64,000 bases of DNA from Zobellia barbeyronii (lineage in GTDB: Bacteria; Bacteroidota; Bacteroidia; Flavobacteriales; Flavobacteriaceae): NCBI RefSeq assembly GCF_018603515.1, contig NZ_JACATN010000002.1:682001-746000 (forward strand). The letters are read 5' to 3'. The position numbers and the translations under genes were made by a program. Shown here one piece after another: positions 18,431-28,071 of the stretch; within the stretch, counting starts at the first letter, position 1, and the number at the start of each line of letters is the position of its first letter. The notes under the pieces were generated by a model. The model was not told the origin of the DNA. It worked only from the letters and a program-made list of their open reading frames with translations, and ran no database searches.

Positions 18431-20836
18431 GTGAACAAGCATATTAAAAAAGTAGCAGTCATTGGATCCGGAATTATGGGTAGCGGCATTGCTTGCCATT
18501 TCGCAAATATCGGAGTAGAAGTGTTGTTGCTCGATATCGTTCCAAGAGAATTGAGCGATAAAGAGAAAGCAAAAGGATTGACACTAGAAGATAAGGTAGT
18601 GCGTAACAGGTTGGTAAACGACTCATTAACAGCAGCTTTGAAATCTAAACCTTCACCTATCTACCATCAAAAATTTGCATCGCGGATCTCTACGGGTAAC
18701 CTAGAGGACGATATTGCAAAAATTAGTAAAGTAGATTGGATTATTGAGGTTGTGGTAGAACGTCTTGATATCAAGAAAATGGTTTTCGAAACTATCGAAA
18801 AACACAGAAAGCCTGGTACCTTGATTACGTCTAATACCTCTGGTATTCCTATTAAGTTTATGTCAGAAGGCCGAAGTGATGATTTTCAGAAGCATTTCTG
18901 CGGAACGCATTTCTTTAATCCGGCACGTTACTTAAAATTGTTCGAGATAATTCCTGGTCCTGAAACTTCGCAAGAAGTTCTTGATTTCCTTAATGGATAC
19001 GGAGAACAGTTTTTAGGAAAGACTTCTGTTGTTGCTAAAGACACTCCTGCGTTTATTGGAAACCGTATTGGTATTTTCAGTATTCAGAGTCTTTTTCATA
19101 CGGTGAAGGATATGGGTATGACTATAGAAGAGGTAGATAAACTTACCGGCCCTGTTATTGGCAGACCTAAGTCAGCCACCTTCAGAACTGTTGATGTAGT
19201 TGGTCTAGATACTTTGGTACATGTTGCCAATGGTATTTATGAAAACTGTAAAGATGATGAGAGAATAGAGCTTTTTAAATTACCTGGTTTCATCAATACG
19301 ATGATGGAGAGTAAATGGTTGGGAAGTAAAACTGGCCAAGGGTTCTATAAAAAATCGAAAGATAAAGACGGAAAGACCGAAATCTTAACGTTGGATTTGG
19401 ACACTATGGACTATCGTGCCAAGAAAAGTGCCAAGTTCGCCACACTAGAGCTTACCAAGACCATTGATAAAGTGGTGGACCGTTTTGCTGTACTAGTTGG
19501 TGGAAAAGATAAAGCCGGAGAGTTCTATAGAAAGAGTTTCGGTCAGTTATTCGCCTATGTATCGCATAGAATTCCTGAAATAACAGATGAGCTTTATAAA
19601 ATTGACGATGCCATGAAAGCCGGTTTTGGCTGGGAACATGGACCTTTCCAAATTTGGGATGCAGTTGGTTTAGAAAAGGGACTTGAATTTATTAAAGCAG
19701 AAGGCTTGGAAGCCGCTGCTTGGGTACAAGAAATGAAAGCTTCTGGAAACGAAACGTTTTATTCTGTAAAAGAAGGGTCTACATATTTCTATGACATTCC
19801 TAAAAAGTCCGTTGCAAAAATACCAGGTCAAGATGCTTTTATCATTTTAGATAATATTAGAAAGACCAAAGAGGTTTATAAAAATAGCGGTGTAGTAGTT
19901 GAGGATTTGGGTGATGGCATTTTAAATGTTGAATTCCAATCAAAAATGAACACCATTGGTGGTGATGTACTCGCCGGTTTAAATAAAGCCATTGACCTTG
20001 CCGAGAAAGATTTTCAAGGTTTGGTTGTTGGTAACCAGGCGGCAAATTTCTCCGTAGGTGCCAATATTGGAATGATTTTCATGATGGCCGTTGAGCAAGA
20101 ATATGACGAGCTTAATATGGCTATTAAAATGTTCCAAGATACGATGATGCGTATGCGTTACTCATCAATTCCAACTGTTTCTGCTCCTCACGGCATGACC
20201 CTTGGTGGCGGATGTGAGCTTTCTCTTCATGCGGATATGGTAGTAGCTGCGGCTGAAACTTACATTGGTCTTGTAGAATTTGGTGTTGGTGTTATCCCTG
20301 GCGGTGGTGGCTCAAAAGAGTTTGCTGTTAGAGCGCAGGACACCTTCAAAAAGAACGATGTTGAATTGAATGTCTTACAAGAATATTTCTTGACAATTGG
20401 TATGGCCAAAGTTTCAACTTCTGCTTACGAAGCTTATGATTTAGGTATTCTTCAACATGGTAAAGACATAGTGGTGGTGAACAAAGACCGTCAGATTGCA
20501 ACTGCAAAAGCACACGCCAAACTAATGGCTGAATCTGGGTATACGCAACCGGTTAAACGAACAGATATTAAAGTTCTTGGTAAACAAGCTTTAGGTATGT
20601 TCTTAGTAGGTACGGATTCTATGGAAGCTAGCCACTACATAAGTGAGCACGATAAGAAAATTGCAAACAAACTGGCCTATGTAATGGCTGGTGGCGATTT
20701 GTCGGAGCCTACTTTGGTAAACGAACAATACCTATTGGATTTGGAGCGTGAGGCTTTCTTATCGCTTTGTACCGAACGTAAAACGCTCGAGCGTATCCAA
20801 CACATGTTAAAGACAGGTAAACCTTTAAGAAATTAA
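18431..20836 (+). CDS. fadN: 3-hydroxyacyl-CoA dehydrogenase/enoyl-CoA hydratase fusion (FadN-like)
   Basis: A bifunctional beta-oxidation enzyme of 801 aa starting at GTG. The NAD-binding dehydrogenase comes first (VAVIGSGIMGSGIACHF, residues 8-24) and the crotonase half second, with LGGGCELSLHADMV and VGVIPGGGGSKEF near 590-630. This order is the reverse of E. coli FadB/FadJ and matches Bacillus subtilis FadN (about 790 aa). The gene order here, followed by thiolase and acyl-CoA dehydrogenase, also matches fadN-fadA-fadE. It hydrates enoyl-CoA and oxidises the 3-hydroxyacyl-CoA in the cytoplasm. Only 4 bases separate it from the thiolase. Confidence 0.93.
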   Translation: MNKHIKKVAVIGSGIMGSGIACHFANIGVEVLLLDIVPRELSDKEKAKGLTLEDKVVRNRLVNDSLTAALKSKPSPIYHQKFASRISTGNLEDDIAKISKVDWIIEVVVERLDIKKMVFETIEKHRKPGTLITSNTSGIPIKFMSEGRSDDFQKHFCGTHFFNPARYLKLFEIIPGPETSQEVLDFLNGYGEQFLGKTSVVAKDTPAFIGNRIGIFSIQSLFHTVKDMGMTIEEVDKLTGPVIGRPKSATFRTVDVVGLDTLVHVANGIYENCKDDERIELFKLPGFINTMMESKWLGSKTGQGFYKKSKDKDGKTEILTLDLDTMDYRAKKSAKFATLELTKTIDKVVDRFAVLVGGKDKAGEFYRKSFGQLFAYVSHRIPEITDELYKIDDAMKAGFGWEHGPFQIWDAVGLEKGLEFIKAEGLEAAAWVQEMKASGNETFYSVKEGSTYFYDIPKKSVAKIPGQDAFIILDNIRKTKEVYKNSGVVVEDLGDGILNVEFQSKMNTIGGDVLAGLNKAIDLAEKDFQGLVVGNQAANFSVGANIGMIFMMAVEQEYDELNMAIKMFQDTMMRMRYSSIPTVSAPHGMTLGGGCELSLHADMVVAAAETYIGLVEFGVGVIPGGGGSKEFAVRAQDTFKKNDVELNVLQEYFLTIGMAKVSTSAYEAYDLGILQHGKDIVVVNKDRQIATAKAHAKLMAESGYTQPVKRTDIKVLGKQALGMFLVGTDSMEASHYISEHDKKIANKLAYVMAGGDLSEPTLVNEQYLLDLEREAFLSLCTERKTLERIQHMLKTGKPLRN

Positions 20837-20840
20837 ACAC

Positions 20841-22031
20841 ATGAAAACTGCATATATAGTTAAAGCATACAGAACGGCTGTCGGAAAAGCTCCGAAAGGT
20901 GTTTTCAGATTTAAGCGGACAGATGAGCTCGCCGCGGAGACCATTGAATACATGATGAAAGAATTGCCGGATTTTGATAAAAAACGGATTGATGATGTCA
21001 TCGTTGGTAACGCAATGCCAGAAGGATCGCAGGGTCTGAACATGGCTAGGCTGATTTCATTAATGGGATTAGACATTGTTGACGTTCCTGGTGTTACGGT
21101 AAACCGTTTTTGTTCTTCAGGTATAGAAACTATTGGTATTGCTACAGCAAAAATTCAGTCGGGAATGGCCGATTGTATTATAGCTGGTGGTGCTGAAAGT
21201 ATGAGTTCTGTACCAATGACGGGATATAAAACTGAATTGAACTACGATTTAGTAAGTGAAGGTCATGAAGATTACTACTGGGGTATGGGAAACACCGCCG
21301 AAGCAGTAGCGAACGAGTACAAAGTATCTCGTGAAGATCAAGATGAGTTTGCTTACAACTCTCACATGAAAGCTCTAAAGGCTCAGGCAGAAGACCGTTT
21401 TCAAGATCAGATTGTTCCTATTGAAGTAGAGCAAACTTACATTGATGAAAATGGAAAGAAAGCCACTAGAAAGTACACAGTAAATAAAGATGAAGGACCA
21501 AGAAAGGGAACTTCAATAGAGGTTTTAAACAAATTGCGTCCAGTTTTTGCTGCTGGCGGAAGTGTTACTGCAGGTAACTCATCACAAATGAGTGATGGTG
21601 CAGCGTTCGTAATGGTTATGAGCGAAGACATGGTAAAAGAATTAAATCTTGAACCTATTGCTCGTATGGTGAACTATGCTGCTGCCGGTGTGCCTCCAAG
21701 AATTATGGGTATCGGTCCAATTGCAGCCATTCCAAAGGCTTTGAAGCAAGCAGGTTTAAAACAAAATGATATTGAATTAATTGAGTTAAACGAGGCGTTT
21801 GCTTCGCAATCACTTGCCGTAATACGTGAACTTGGTCTTAACAAGGATATCGTAAACGTAAACGGAGGTGCTATTGCACTAGGTCACCCATTGGGCTGTA
21901 CCGGTGGTAAATTATCCGTGCAACTTTTTGATGAAATGAGAAAACGAAATATGCAAGGCAAGTATGGTATGGTAACCATGTGTGTGGGTACAGGACAGGG
22001 TGCTGCCGGTATATATGAATTTTTGAACTAA
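20841..22031 (+). CDS. fadA: acetyl-CoA C-acyltransferase (3-ketoacyl-CoA thiolase)
   Basis: The enzyme cleaves 3-ketoacyl-CoA with CoA to release acetyl-CoA, the last step of each beta-oxidation round. All catalytic residues are visible: nucleophile Cys91 in VNRFCSSGIETIG, His349 in GGAIALGHPLGCTGG and Cys381 in MCVGTGQGAAG. The 396-aa length is typical. It follows the FadN-like gene by 4 bases and precedes the acyl-CoA dehydrogenase by 30, so the three are surely one transcript. Confidence 0.95.
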   Translation: MKTAYIVKAYRTAVGKAPKGVFRFKRTDELAAETIEYMMKELPDFDKKRIDDVIVGNAMPEGSQGLNMARLISLMGLDIVDVPGVTVNRFCSSGIETIGIATAKIQSGMADCIIAGGAESMSSVPMTGYKTELNYDLVSEGHEDYYWGMGNTAEAVANEYKVSREDQDEFAYNSHMKALKAQAEDRFQDQIVPIEVEQTYIDENGKKATRKYTVNKDEGPRKGTSIEVLNKLRPVFAAGGSVTAGNSSQMSDGAAFVMVMSEDMVKELNLEPIARMVNYAAAGVPPRIMGIGPIAAIPKALKQAGLKQNDIELIELNEAFASQSLAVIRELGLNKDIVNVNGGAIALGHPLGCTGGKLSVQLFDEMRKRNMQGKYGMVTMCVGTGQGAAGIYEFLN

Positions 22032-22061
22032 TACAAGACAACTAACATTAAGTATAAAACT

Positions 22062-23858
22062 ATGAGCAAAGAAATTCTACGTGGTGGTCAGTTTTTGGTA
22101 AAAGAGACCAACTGCGAAGACATCTTCACTTTAGAAGATTTAAGTGAAGAGCAAAAAATGATGCGTGACAGTACCAAAGAATTCGTTGATCGCGAACTAT
22201 GGGCACATTGGGAACGCTTTGAGAAGAAAGATTACGCTTATACAGAAGAATGTATGCGTAAAGCAGGTGAGCTTGGACTTTTAAGTGTTGCTGTTCCTGA
22301 ATCATATGGCGGAATGGGCATGGGCTTTGTTTCTACCATGTTAGTTTGTGATTATATTTCAGGTGCTACAGGTTCATTTAGTACAGCTTTTGGTGCACAT
22401 ACAGGTATTGGTACTATGCCAATTACTTTGTACGGATCCGAAGAGCAAAAACAAAAGTATGTTCCAAAATTAGCTTCTGGTGAATGGTTTGGCGCTTATT
22501 GTTTAACGGAGCCTGGTGCAGGTTCTGATGCCAATTCTGGTAAAACAAAAGCGGTACTTTCCGAAGACGGAAAACATTATAGCATCTCCGGACAAAAAAT
22601 GTGGATTTCAAATGCTGGGTTTTGCAGCATGTTCATTGTTTTCGCAAGAATTGGGGATGATAAGAATATCACAGGGTTTATTGTTGAAAACAAACCTGAT
22701 AACGGTATTACATTAGGAGACGAAGAGAAGAAATTAGGTATTCACTCCTCCTCTACTCGCCAAGTATTTTTCAGCGACACGAAAGTACCAGTTGAAAATA
22801 TGCTTTCTGAACGTGGCAATGGATTTAAAATAGCCATGAATGCTTTAAATATTGGCCGTATTAAACTAGCTGCAGCTTGTTTAGATGCTCAAAGAAGAGT
22901 CATCAAAGAAGCGGTTGTATATGCCAATGAGCGTATTCAGTTTAAGACACCAATTATGAATTTTGGTGCTATTAAAGCTAAAATCGCAAATATGGCTACC
23001 AACGCATATGCTGGTGAATCTGCTAGTTATCGTGCTGCCAAAAATATTGAAGACCGTATTGCTATCCGTGAAGCGGAAGGTAATACACATCAAGAAGCTG
23101 AATTAAAAGGTGTTGAGGAATACGCCATAGAATGTTCTATCTTAAAGGTTGCTGTTTCTGAAGATGTTCAAAACACAACTGATGAAGGTGTTCAGATATT
23201 TGGTGGAATGGGCTTTAGTGCCGATGCTCCTATGGAGAAAGCATGGAGAGATGCTCGTATTGCTCGTATTTATGAAGGTACTAATGAAATTAACAGAATG
23301 CTCGCAGTGGGTATGCTTGTTAAGAAAGCAATGAAAGGCCATGTGGATTTATTAGGTCCTGCATCTGCAGTTGGTGAAGAATTAATGGGAATTCCTTCTT
23401 TTGACACTCCTGACTTCTCTGAACTTTTTGCTGAAGAGAAAGATTTAATAAAGAGATTGAAGAAAGTTTTCTTAATGGTTGCCGGTAGTGCCGTACAAAA
23501 ATATGGTCCAGATTTAGAAAATCATCAGCAATTGATGCTTTCTGCAGCAGATATTCTTATTGAAGTATATATGGCTGAAAGTACCATCTTAAGAACCGAG
23601 AAAAATGCCAAACGTTCTGGTGAAGATTCTCAAAAAACTCAAATAGCTATGTCTAGACTATATCTATACAGTGCTACTGAGACTATTATACAAAAAGGTA
23701 AGGAAGCTATTATTTCTTTTGCTGAAGGCGATGAACAACGCATGATGCTAATGGGCTTGAAACGCTTCACTAAATACACGAACAATCCTAATGTAGTAGC
23801 ACTACGTACGGAAATCGCGGACAGAGTTGCCGCTGATAATGCATATACTTTTGATTAG
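22062..23858 (+). CDS. fadE: acyl-CoA dehydrogenase (FadE-like, long C-terminus)
   Basis: An FAD enzyme that introduces the trans-2 double bond in acyl-CoA, starting beta-oxidation. The family signatures are GAYCLTEPGAGSDA (FAD/substrate site) and GGMGFSADAPMEKAWRDARI, with the catalytic base Glu405 in IYEGTNEINR. At 598 aa it has about 180 residues beyond the usual 400-aa core, as in VLCAD and in B. subtilis FadE (594 aa). It closes the operon and is followed by a strong terminator. The electron acceptor (ETF) is not encoded in this window. Confidence 0.95.
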   Translation: MSKEILRGGQFLVKETNCEDIFTLEDLSEEQKMMRDSTKEFVDRELWAHWERFEKKDYAYTEECMRKAGELGLLSVAVPESYGGMGMGFVSTMLVCDYISGATGSFSTAFGAHTGIGTMPITLYGSEEQKQKYVPKLASGEWFGAYCLTEPGAGSDANSGKTKAVLSEDGKHYSISGQKMWISNAGFCSMFIVFARIGDDKNITGFIVENKPDNGITLGDEEKKLGIHSSSTRQVFFSDTKVPVENMLSERGNGFKIAMNALNIGRIKLAAACLDAQRRVIKEAVVYANERIQFKTPIMNFGAIKAKIANMATNAYAGESASYRAAKNIEDRIAIREAEGNTHQEAELKGVEEYAIECSILKVAVSEDVQNTTDEGVQIFGGMGFSADAPMEKAWRDARIARIYEGTNEINRMLAVGMLVKKAMKGHVDLLGPASAVGEELMGIPSFDTPDFSELFAEEKDLIKRLKKVFLMVAGSAVQKYGPDLENHQQLMLSAADILIEVYMAESTILRTEKNAKRSGEDSQKTQIAMSRLYLYSATETIIQKGKEAIISFAEGDEQRMMLMGLKRFTKYTNNPNVVALRTEIADRVAADNAYTFD

Positions 23859-23890
23859 TATATAACTCAAGTGTTTGTTGTTATAACTTA

Positions 23891-23917
23891 AAAGCACCCC
23901 ATTGGGGTGCTTTTTTT
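23891..23917. terminator. bidirectional terminator between the fad operon and the GH15 gene
   Basis: AAAGCACCCC (23891-23900) pairs with GGGGTGCTTT (23904-23913) around an ATT loop, with A and T tracts on both sides, so it can serve both convergent genes. Confidence 0.9.
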
Positions 23918-23939
23918 ATGTTCCATAGTAAGCTAGATT

Positions 23940-25742
23940 TTAGCTTCGCATAGATTCTTTAATATCTTCTGTACTTTCTTTTTTAGCAAAGTTCACAGCA
24001 CATTCAATTAAGGCTAAATGCGAGTAGGCTTGCGGGAAATTCCCCAATAACCTTTTTGTTTTAAAATCCAAATCTTCACTAAAAAGACCTAAATGGTTAC
24101 TGTAGCTCAATAATTTCTCAAATTGCTCAAGCGCTTTATCGTGCTCTCCAATTTTAAACAGACTATTTACATACCAGAATGTACAGACTGTAAAAGAAGA
24201 TGAAGGCAGTCCAAAATCGTCTTCATTCTTATAACGATATAGAAGACCGTCATTACTCAAATCTTTACCAATTGCCCTTACCGTCTTTTTATAGCGCTCA
24301 TCGGAAGCATTTACACAACCATAAGATTCCATAAGTAAAACAGAAGCATCTAAGTCTTTAGACCCATAAGATTGCGTATAAGCCCCTACTTCTTCGTTCC
24401 AAGCATTTTCGTAAATATCGTTCCAGATTTCTTCACGAAGTGGCTTCCACTTTTCTATTTTATGCTTTTTACCAAGCATTTCGGCTACTTTTATCGCTCT
24501 ATCTATAGCGGTCCAACATAGCACCTTAGAAAAGGTAAAGTGTCTGTCTTCGGTACGGAACTCCCAAATTCCCTTATCGGCTTCATGCCAATGGTTTCCA
24601 ACAATCCATACAATACCTTTGGTAATAGACCATAAATCTTCACCGTTTTCAATATCTACACTAAATTTTACCATCTGTTCATAAATGACATCCATTAAAA
24701 TACCATAGATATCGTTTTGTTTTTGATGATAAGCGGCATTACCAACACGTACAGGTTTTGAACCTTTGTAGCCACTTAAGTGCTCCAACGTTTCTTCGGT
24801 TAATTTTTTCTCTTTGTTGATCCCATACATGATTTGCAGTTTCTCTGCCTTGTCAGGAATCAAATCAATAATGAATTTCAAGTAACGTCTGGCGACATTC
24901 TTATGACCAAGTTCTGAAACTACTTTTATAACCATAGAGGCATCGCGAATCCAGCAAAAACGATAATCCCAGTTCCTCACCTCACCTATGGTTTCTGGTA
25001 AAGAAGTGGTAGCTGCAGCCAAAACGGCTCCAGTTTTATCGTAACTCAAAAGTTTCAAGGTCAATGCGCTTCTTGAAATCTCTTCATTGAACTTCTTGTA
25101 CGTTGGTGTTTTTGTAGACCAGTTTAACCAATATACCTTGGTGCTTTGTAATTCTAGATAGGCCTTAGCTGTAGTAGTTGGAAAAATTTTTTCATTATAA
25201 CCCATCAAGAAAAAGCCGTCTTCGGTAAGGGTCAGTTCTTTCCCTTCTAGAACAGCTTCTTTATCAAAAGAGGTATAGAGAAAAACAGTATCAAATTTAA
25301 CGTCATGGGTTAGACTGGCTATAAAATCACTTTTAATATAGCTTTTTGTTTCACCGGCCGCATATTCCAACTTAGGGTCATACACGACTTTAAATTTAGG
25401 AGTACCTGCAACTAGCTTAATATATCTCACAAATTCCGGAGGAGCTACATACGTGCCATCCTCTTTATGGTACCGTGGCATAAAATCATGAATTTCAAAA
25501 CAATCATCACCATCAGTGAATTTCGTTATTAAAATACAAGTACGTGGTTCGTATTTCTGGTCAATAGTATATGAATCGTCTACCAACACTTCAAAACTAC
25601 CTCCTATTTCCTCATCTAAGAGCTTTGCAAATACCGATGGCGAATCAAATTCTGGCAAACAGCACCAATCTACGCTCCCAGTTTTCGATATTAACGCTGC
25701 ACTTCGGCAATTTCCTATTATTCCGTAGTCTAAATTATCCAT
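23940..25742 (-). CDS. GH15 family glycoside hydrolase (trehalase/glucoamylase-like)
   Basis: A cytoplasmic 600-aa protein without signal peptide. The N-terminus IIGNCRSAALISKTGSVDW and the (alpha/alpha)6 barrel motif NWDYRFCWIRDAS near residues 256-268 are typical of bacterial GH15 enzymes, as is the GYKGSKPVRVGNAAYHQKQ stretch. Members of this subgroup include mycobacterial trehalases as well as glucodextranases. Because it diverges from a trehalose synthesis fusion gene 102 bases away, trehalose hydrolysis to two glucose is the likeliest role; maltooligosaccharide hydrolysis is the alternative. The inverted repeat in the shared promoter region may coordinate the two. Confidence 0.85.
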   Translation of the reverse strand: MDNLDYGIIGNCRSAALISKTGSVDWCCLPEFDSPSVFAKLLDEEIGGSFEVLVDDSYTIDQKYEPRTCILITKFTDGDDCFEIHDFMPRYHKEDGTYVAPPEFVRYIKLVAGTPKFKVVYDPKLEYAAGETKSYIKSDFIASLTHDVKFDTVFLYTSFDKEAVLEGKELTLTEDGFFLMGYNEKIFPTTTAKAYLELQSTKVYWLNWSTKTPTYKKFNEEISRSALTLKLLSYDKTGAVLAAATTSLPETIGEVRNWDYRFCWIRDASMVIKVVSELGHKNVARRYLKFIIDLIPDKAEKLQIMYGINKEKKLTEETLEHLSGYKGSKPVRVGNAAYHQKQNDIYGILMDVIYEQMVKFSVDIENGEDLWSITKGIVWIVGNHWHEADKGIWEFRTEDRHFTFSKVLCWTAIDRAIKVAEMLGKKHKIEKWKPLREEIWNDIYENAWNEEVGAYTQSYGSKDLDASVLLMESYGCVNASDERYKKTVRAIGKDLSNDGLLYRYKNEDDFGLPSSSFTVCTFWYVNSLFKIGEHDKALEQFEKLLSYSNHLGLFSEDLDFKTKRLLGNFPQAYSHLALIECAVNFAKKESTEDIKESMRS

Positions 25743-25765
25743 TCAATAAAATTGTTGATTCAATA

Positions 25766-25787
25766 GGGTAACGTATTGTAATTACCC
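25766..25787. promoter_or_regulatory. inverted repeat between divergent trehalose genes
   Basis: GGGTAA (25766-25771) and TTACCC (25782-25787) form 6-bp arms around a 10-base spacer, 24 bases upstream of the GH15 start and 58 bases upstream of the synthase start. The position between divergent genes of one pathway suggests a shared operator. No regulator gene is adjacent. Confidence 0.35.
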
Positions 25788-25844
25788 TTCTTTTTCACGA
25801 AATTTAGAGAAATTAAATATAAAACACCGCAAAATATCCAATTT

Positions 25845-28055
25845 ATGGGCAAAACTATCATAATCTCAAATAGACTACCCGTTCAATTACAAATTAGCAA
25901 CGGAGACATAACTGCAATACCAAGTGTTGGTGGTCTGGCAACGGGAATGAAGTCCGTCCATTCAGGTGGCGATAGCCTTTGGATTGGCTGGAGCGGACTT
26001 ACCGAAGAGGAAATTCCAAAAGAACTGGAGCCTAAAATAGACGCTGCACTTGCTGAACACGGTTCTTCTAAAGTAAAGCTTACCGAAAAGGAAGTAGATG
26101 GATTTTACTACGGATTCAGTAATAGAACCATTTGGCCTTTATTCCACTACTTTTTAGAATATTCAGAGTTTCAGCTAGATTATTGGAATACCTATAAAGA
26201 GGTGAACCAAAAATTTGCCGATGCTATTTTGGCAAATACAGAGGATGGTGATACTATTTGGGTACATGATTACCAACTTATGTTAGTACCACAGATGGTG
26301 CGGAAAGAAAGACCGGATGTATCCATAGGTTTCTTTTTACACATTCCGTTTCCTTCATTCGAAATTTTCAGAACCCTACCTTGGCGTGAAGAGCTATTGG
26401 AAGGTGTACTTGGTTCTGACCTTATAGGTTTCCACACTTATGATTATGAAAGACACTTTCTTAGTTCCGTAAGACGTTTGTTAGGGCTTGAGGTTAGTTT
26501 CAACGATATTACTATGGGCGACCATGTGATTAAAGTTGATTCTTTTCCCATGGGTATCGATTACAAGAAATTCAGCGATGCGGCTAAAATTCATTATAAT
26601 AAATCAAAAAACGAACAATCTGAGCTGCAACAGCGACTTAATACACATCAAGAAACTGATCCAGACGCTAAATTCATTTTGTCTATAGACCGTTTGGATT
26701 ACAGTAAAGGTATTGCGAAACGACTTAACGCTTTTGAGTATTTCTTAAACAAATACCCACAGTACAAAGAAAAGGTAAGGCTTATTATATTGGCAGTTCC
26801 TTCGCGTTCTAACGTACCACAGTACCAATTATTAAAAAGAGAAATAGATGAATTGGTAGGTAGAATTAACGGTGAATTTTCAACCGTAAGCTGGACGCCT
26901 ATTTGGTATTTCTACCGCTCTATGCCATTTGAAAACCTCATTGACTTATATACTTCTAGTGATATTGCTTGGCTTACGCCGTTACGCGACGGTATGAATC
27001 TTGTTGCCAAAGAATACATTGCTACACGTACAGATCAGACCGGTGTTTTAATTTTAAGTGAAATGGCGGGTTCTGCGAACGAAATGAATGAATCATTACT
27101 CGTTAACCCTAATAATTTTGAACAGACCGCAGATGCATTGGATGAAGCTATAAATATGCCAGTGGAGGAGCAAAAAGCGCGAAATTCAGTATTACAAAAA
27201 AGATTAGCGCGCTATAACGTAGAGAAATGGGCAAATGATTTCATGACTTCCTTAAAATCTCAGAAAGAACGTGAAGCAGCGAATGTTTCTCATAAGCTAA
27301 CCGATAAAATCTTTGAATCAATATCAGAAAAATATACAAAAGCTAAAAAGAGATTGCTGTTCTTAGATTATGATGGCACCTTAGCCGGTTTTCACAATGA
27401 CCCTCAAAAAGCTAGTCCAGATGAACAATTATACAAACTTTTGGACAAGTTAAATAGCCAACCCGGTACTGTTCTTTATTTGATAAGCGGAAGAGATAAA
27501 GACACTTTTACCGAATGGTTCTTGCCTAAAAAATACAACATGATTGTTGAACATGGTGTTTGGATTTCCCAAGAAGGAGAACCTTTTAGAATGTTAGAAA
27601 ACGTAAAGAACGATTGGATGGAGCATGTGCGCCCCGTATTGGAGTCCTTTGTTGATCGTACACCTGGAAGTTTTATTGAAGAGAAAAACTACAGCTTGGC
27701 TTGGCACTATAGAAAGACCGATCCAGATTTTGGTGAAAAAAGAGCCATGGAACTTTCTGAAACGTTAACCAGCCTTATAGGCACAGACGACTTAAGCTTA
27801 CTTAACGGAAATAAAGTTGTTGAAGTTAAGAGCAGTAATGTAAACAAAGGTCGCGCTTCTACACGTATACTTGGCGAAGATGAATATGATTTTGTTTTTG
27901 CAATTGGTGATGATTGGACTGATGAGTTCATGTTTCAAGAACTACCCGAAAGCACAGTTACCGTAAAAGTGGGTCGCCAGCAGACCTCCGCTAGATTTTA
28001 CGTAGAGAATACACTAAAAGTTAGAGATCTTTTACAGAAATTTGCTAAACTGTAA
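25845..28055 (+). CDS. bifunctional trehalose-6-phosphate synthase/phosphatase (OtsA-OtsB fusion)
   Basis: One chain of 736 aa makes trehalose from UDP-glucose and glucose 6-phosphate. Residues 1 to ~465 are a GT20 synthase: IISNRLPVQL start, VHDYQLMLVPQMV, the SIDRLDYSKGI active-site phrase and LRDGMNLVAKEY. From about 500 a HAD phosphatase follows, with motif I LFLDYDGTL near 504-512 (Asp nucleophile), motif II ISGRD and motif IV IGDDWTDEFMF near 686-696. Such fusions are common in Bacteroidetes, plants and yeast. Trehalose protects against salt and desiccation, which fits a marine bacterium. The next gene starts 16 bases downstream. Confidence 0.94.
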   Translation: MGKTIIISNRLPVQLQISNGDITAIPSVGGLATGMKSVHSGGDSLWIGWSGLTEEEIPKELEPKIDAALAEHGSSKVKLTEKEVDGFYYGFSNRTIWPLFHYFLEYSEFQLDYWNTYKEVNQKFADAILANTEDGDTIWVHDYQLMLVPQMVRKERPDVSIGFFLHIPFPSFEIFRTLPWREELLEGVLGSDLIGFHTYDYERHFLSSVRRLLGLEVSFNDITMGDHVIKVDSFPMGIDYKKFSDAAKIHYNKSKNEQSELQQRLNTHQETDPDAKFILSIDRLDYSKGIAKRLNAFEYFLNKYPQYKEKVRLIILAVPSRSNVPQYQLLKREIDELVGRINGEFSTVSWTPIWYFYRSMPFENLIDLYTSSDIAWLTPLRDGMNLVAKEYIATRTDQTGVLILSEMAGSANEMNESLLVNPNNFEQTADALDEAINMPVEEQKARNSVLQKRLARYNVEKWANDFMTSLKSQKEREAANVSHKLTDKIFESISEKYTKAKKRLLFLDYDGTLAGFHNDPQKASPDEQLYKLLDKLNSQPGTVLYLISGRDKDTFTEWFLPKKYNMIVEHGVWISQEGEPFRMLENVKNDWMEHVRPVLESFVDRTPGSFIEEKNYSLAWHYRKTDPDFGEKRAMELSETLTSLIGTDDLSLLNGNKVVEVKSSNVNKGRASTRILGEDEYDFVFAIGDDWTDEFMFQELPESTVTVKVGRQQTSARFYVENTLKVRDLLQKFAKL

Positions 28056-28071
28056 TAGACAAACCAGCCAG

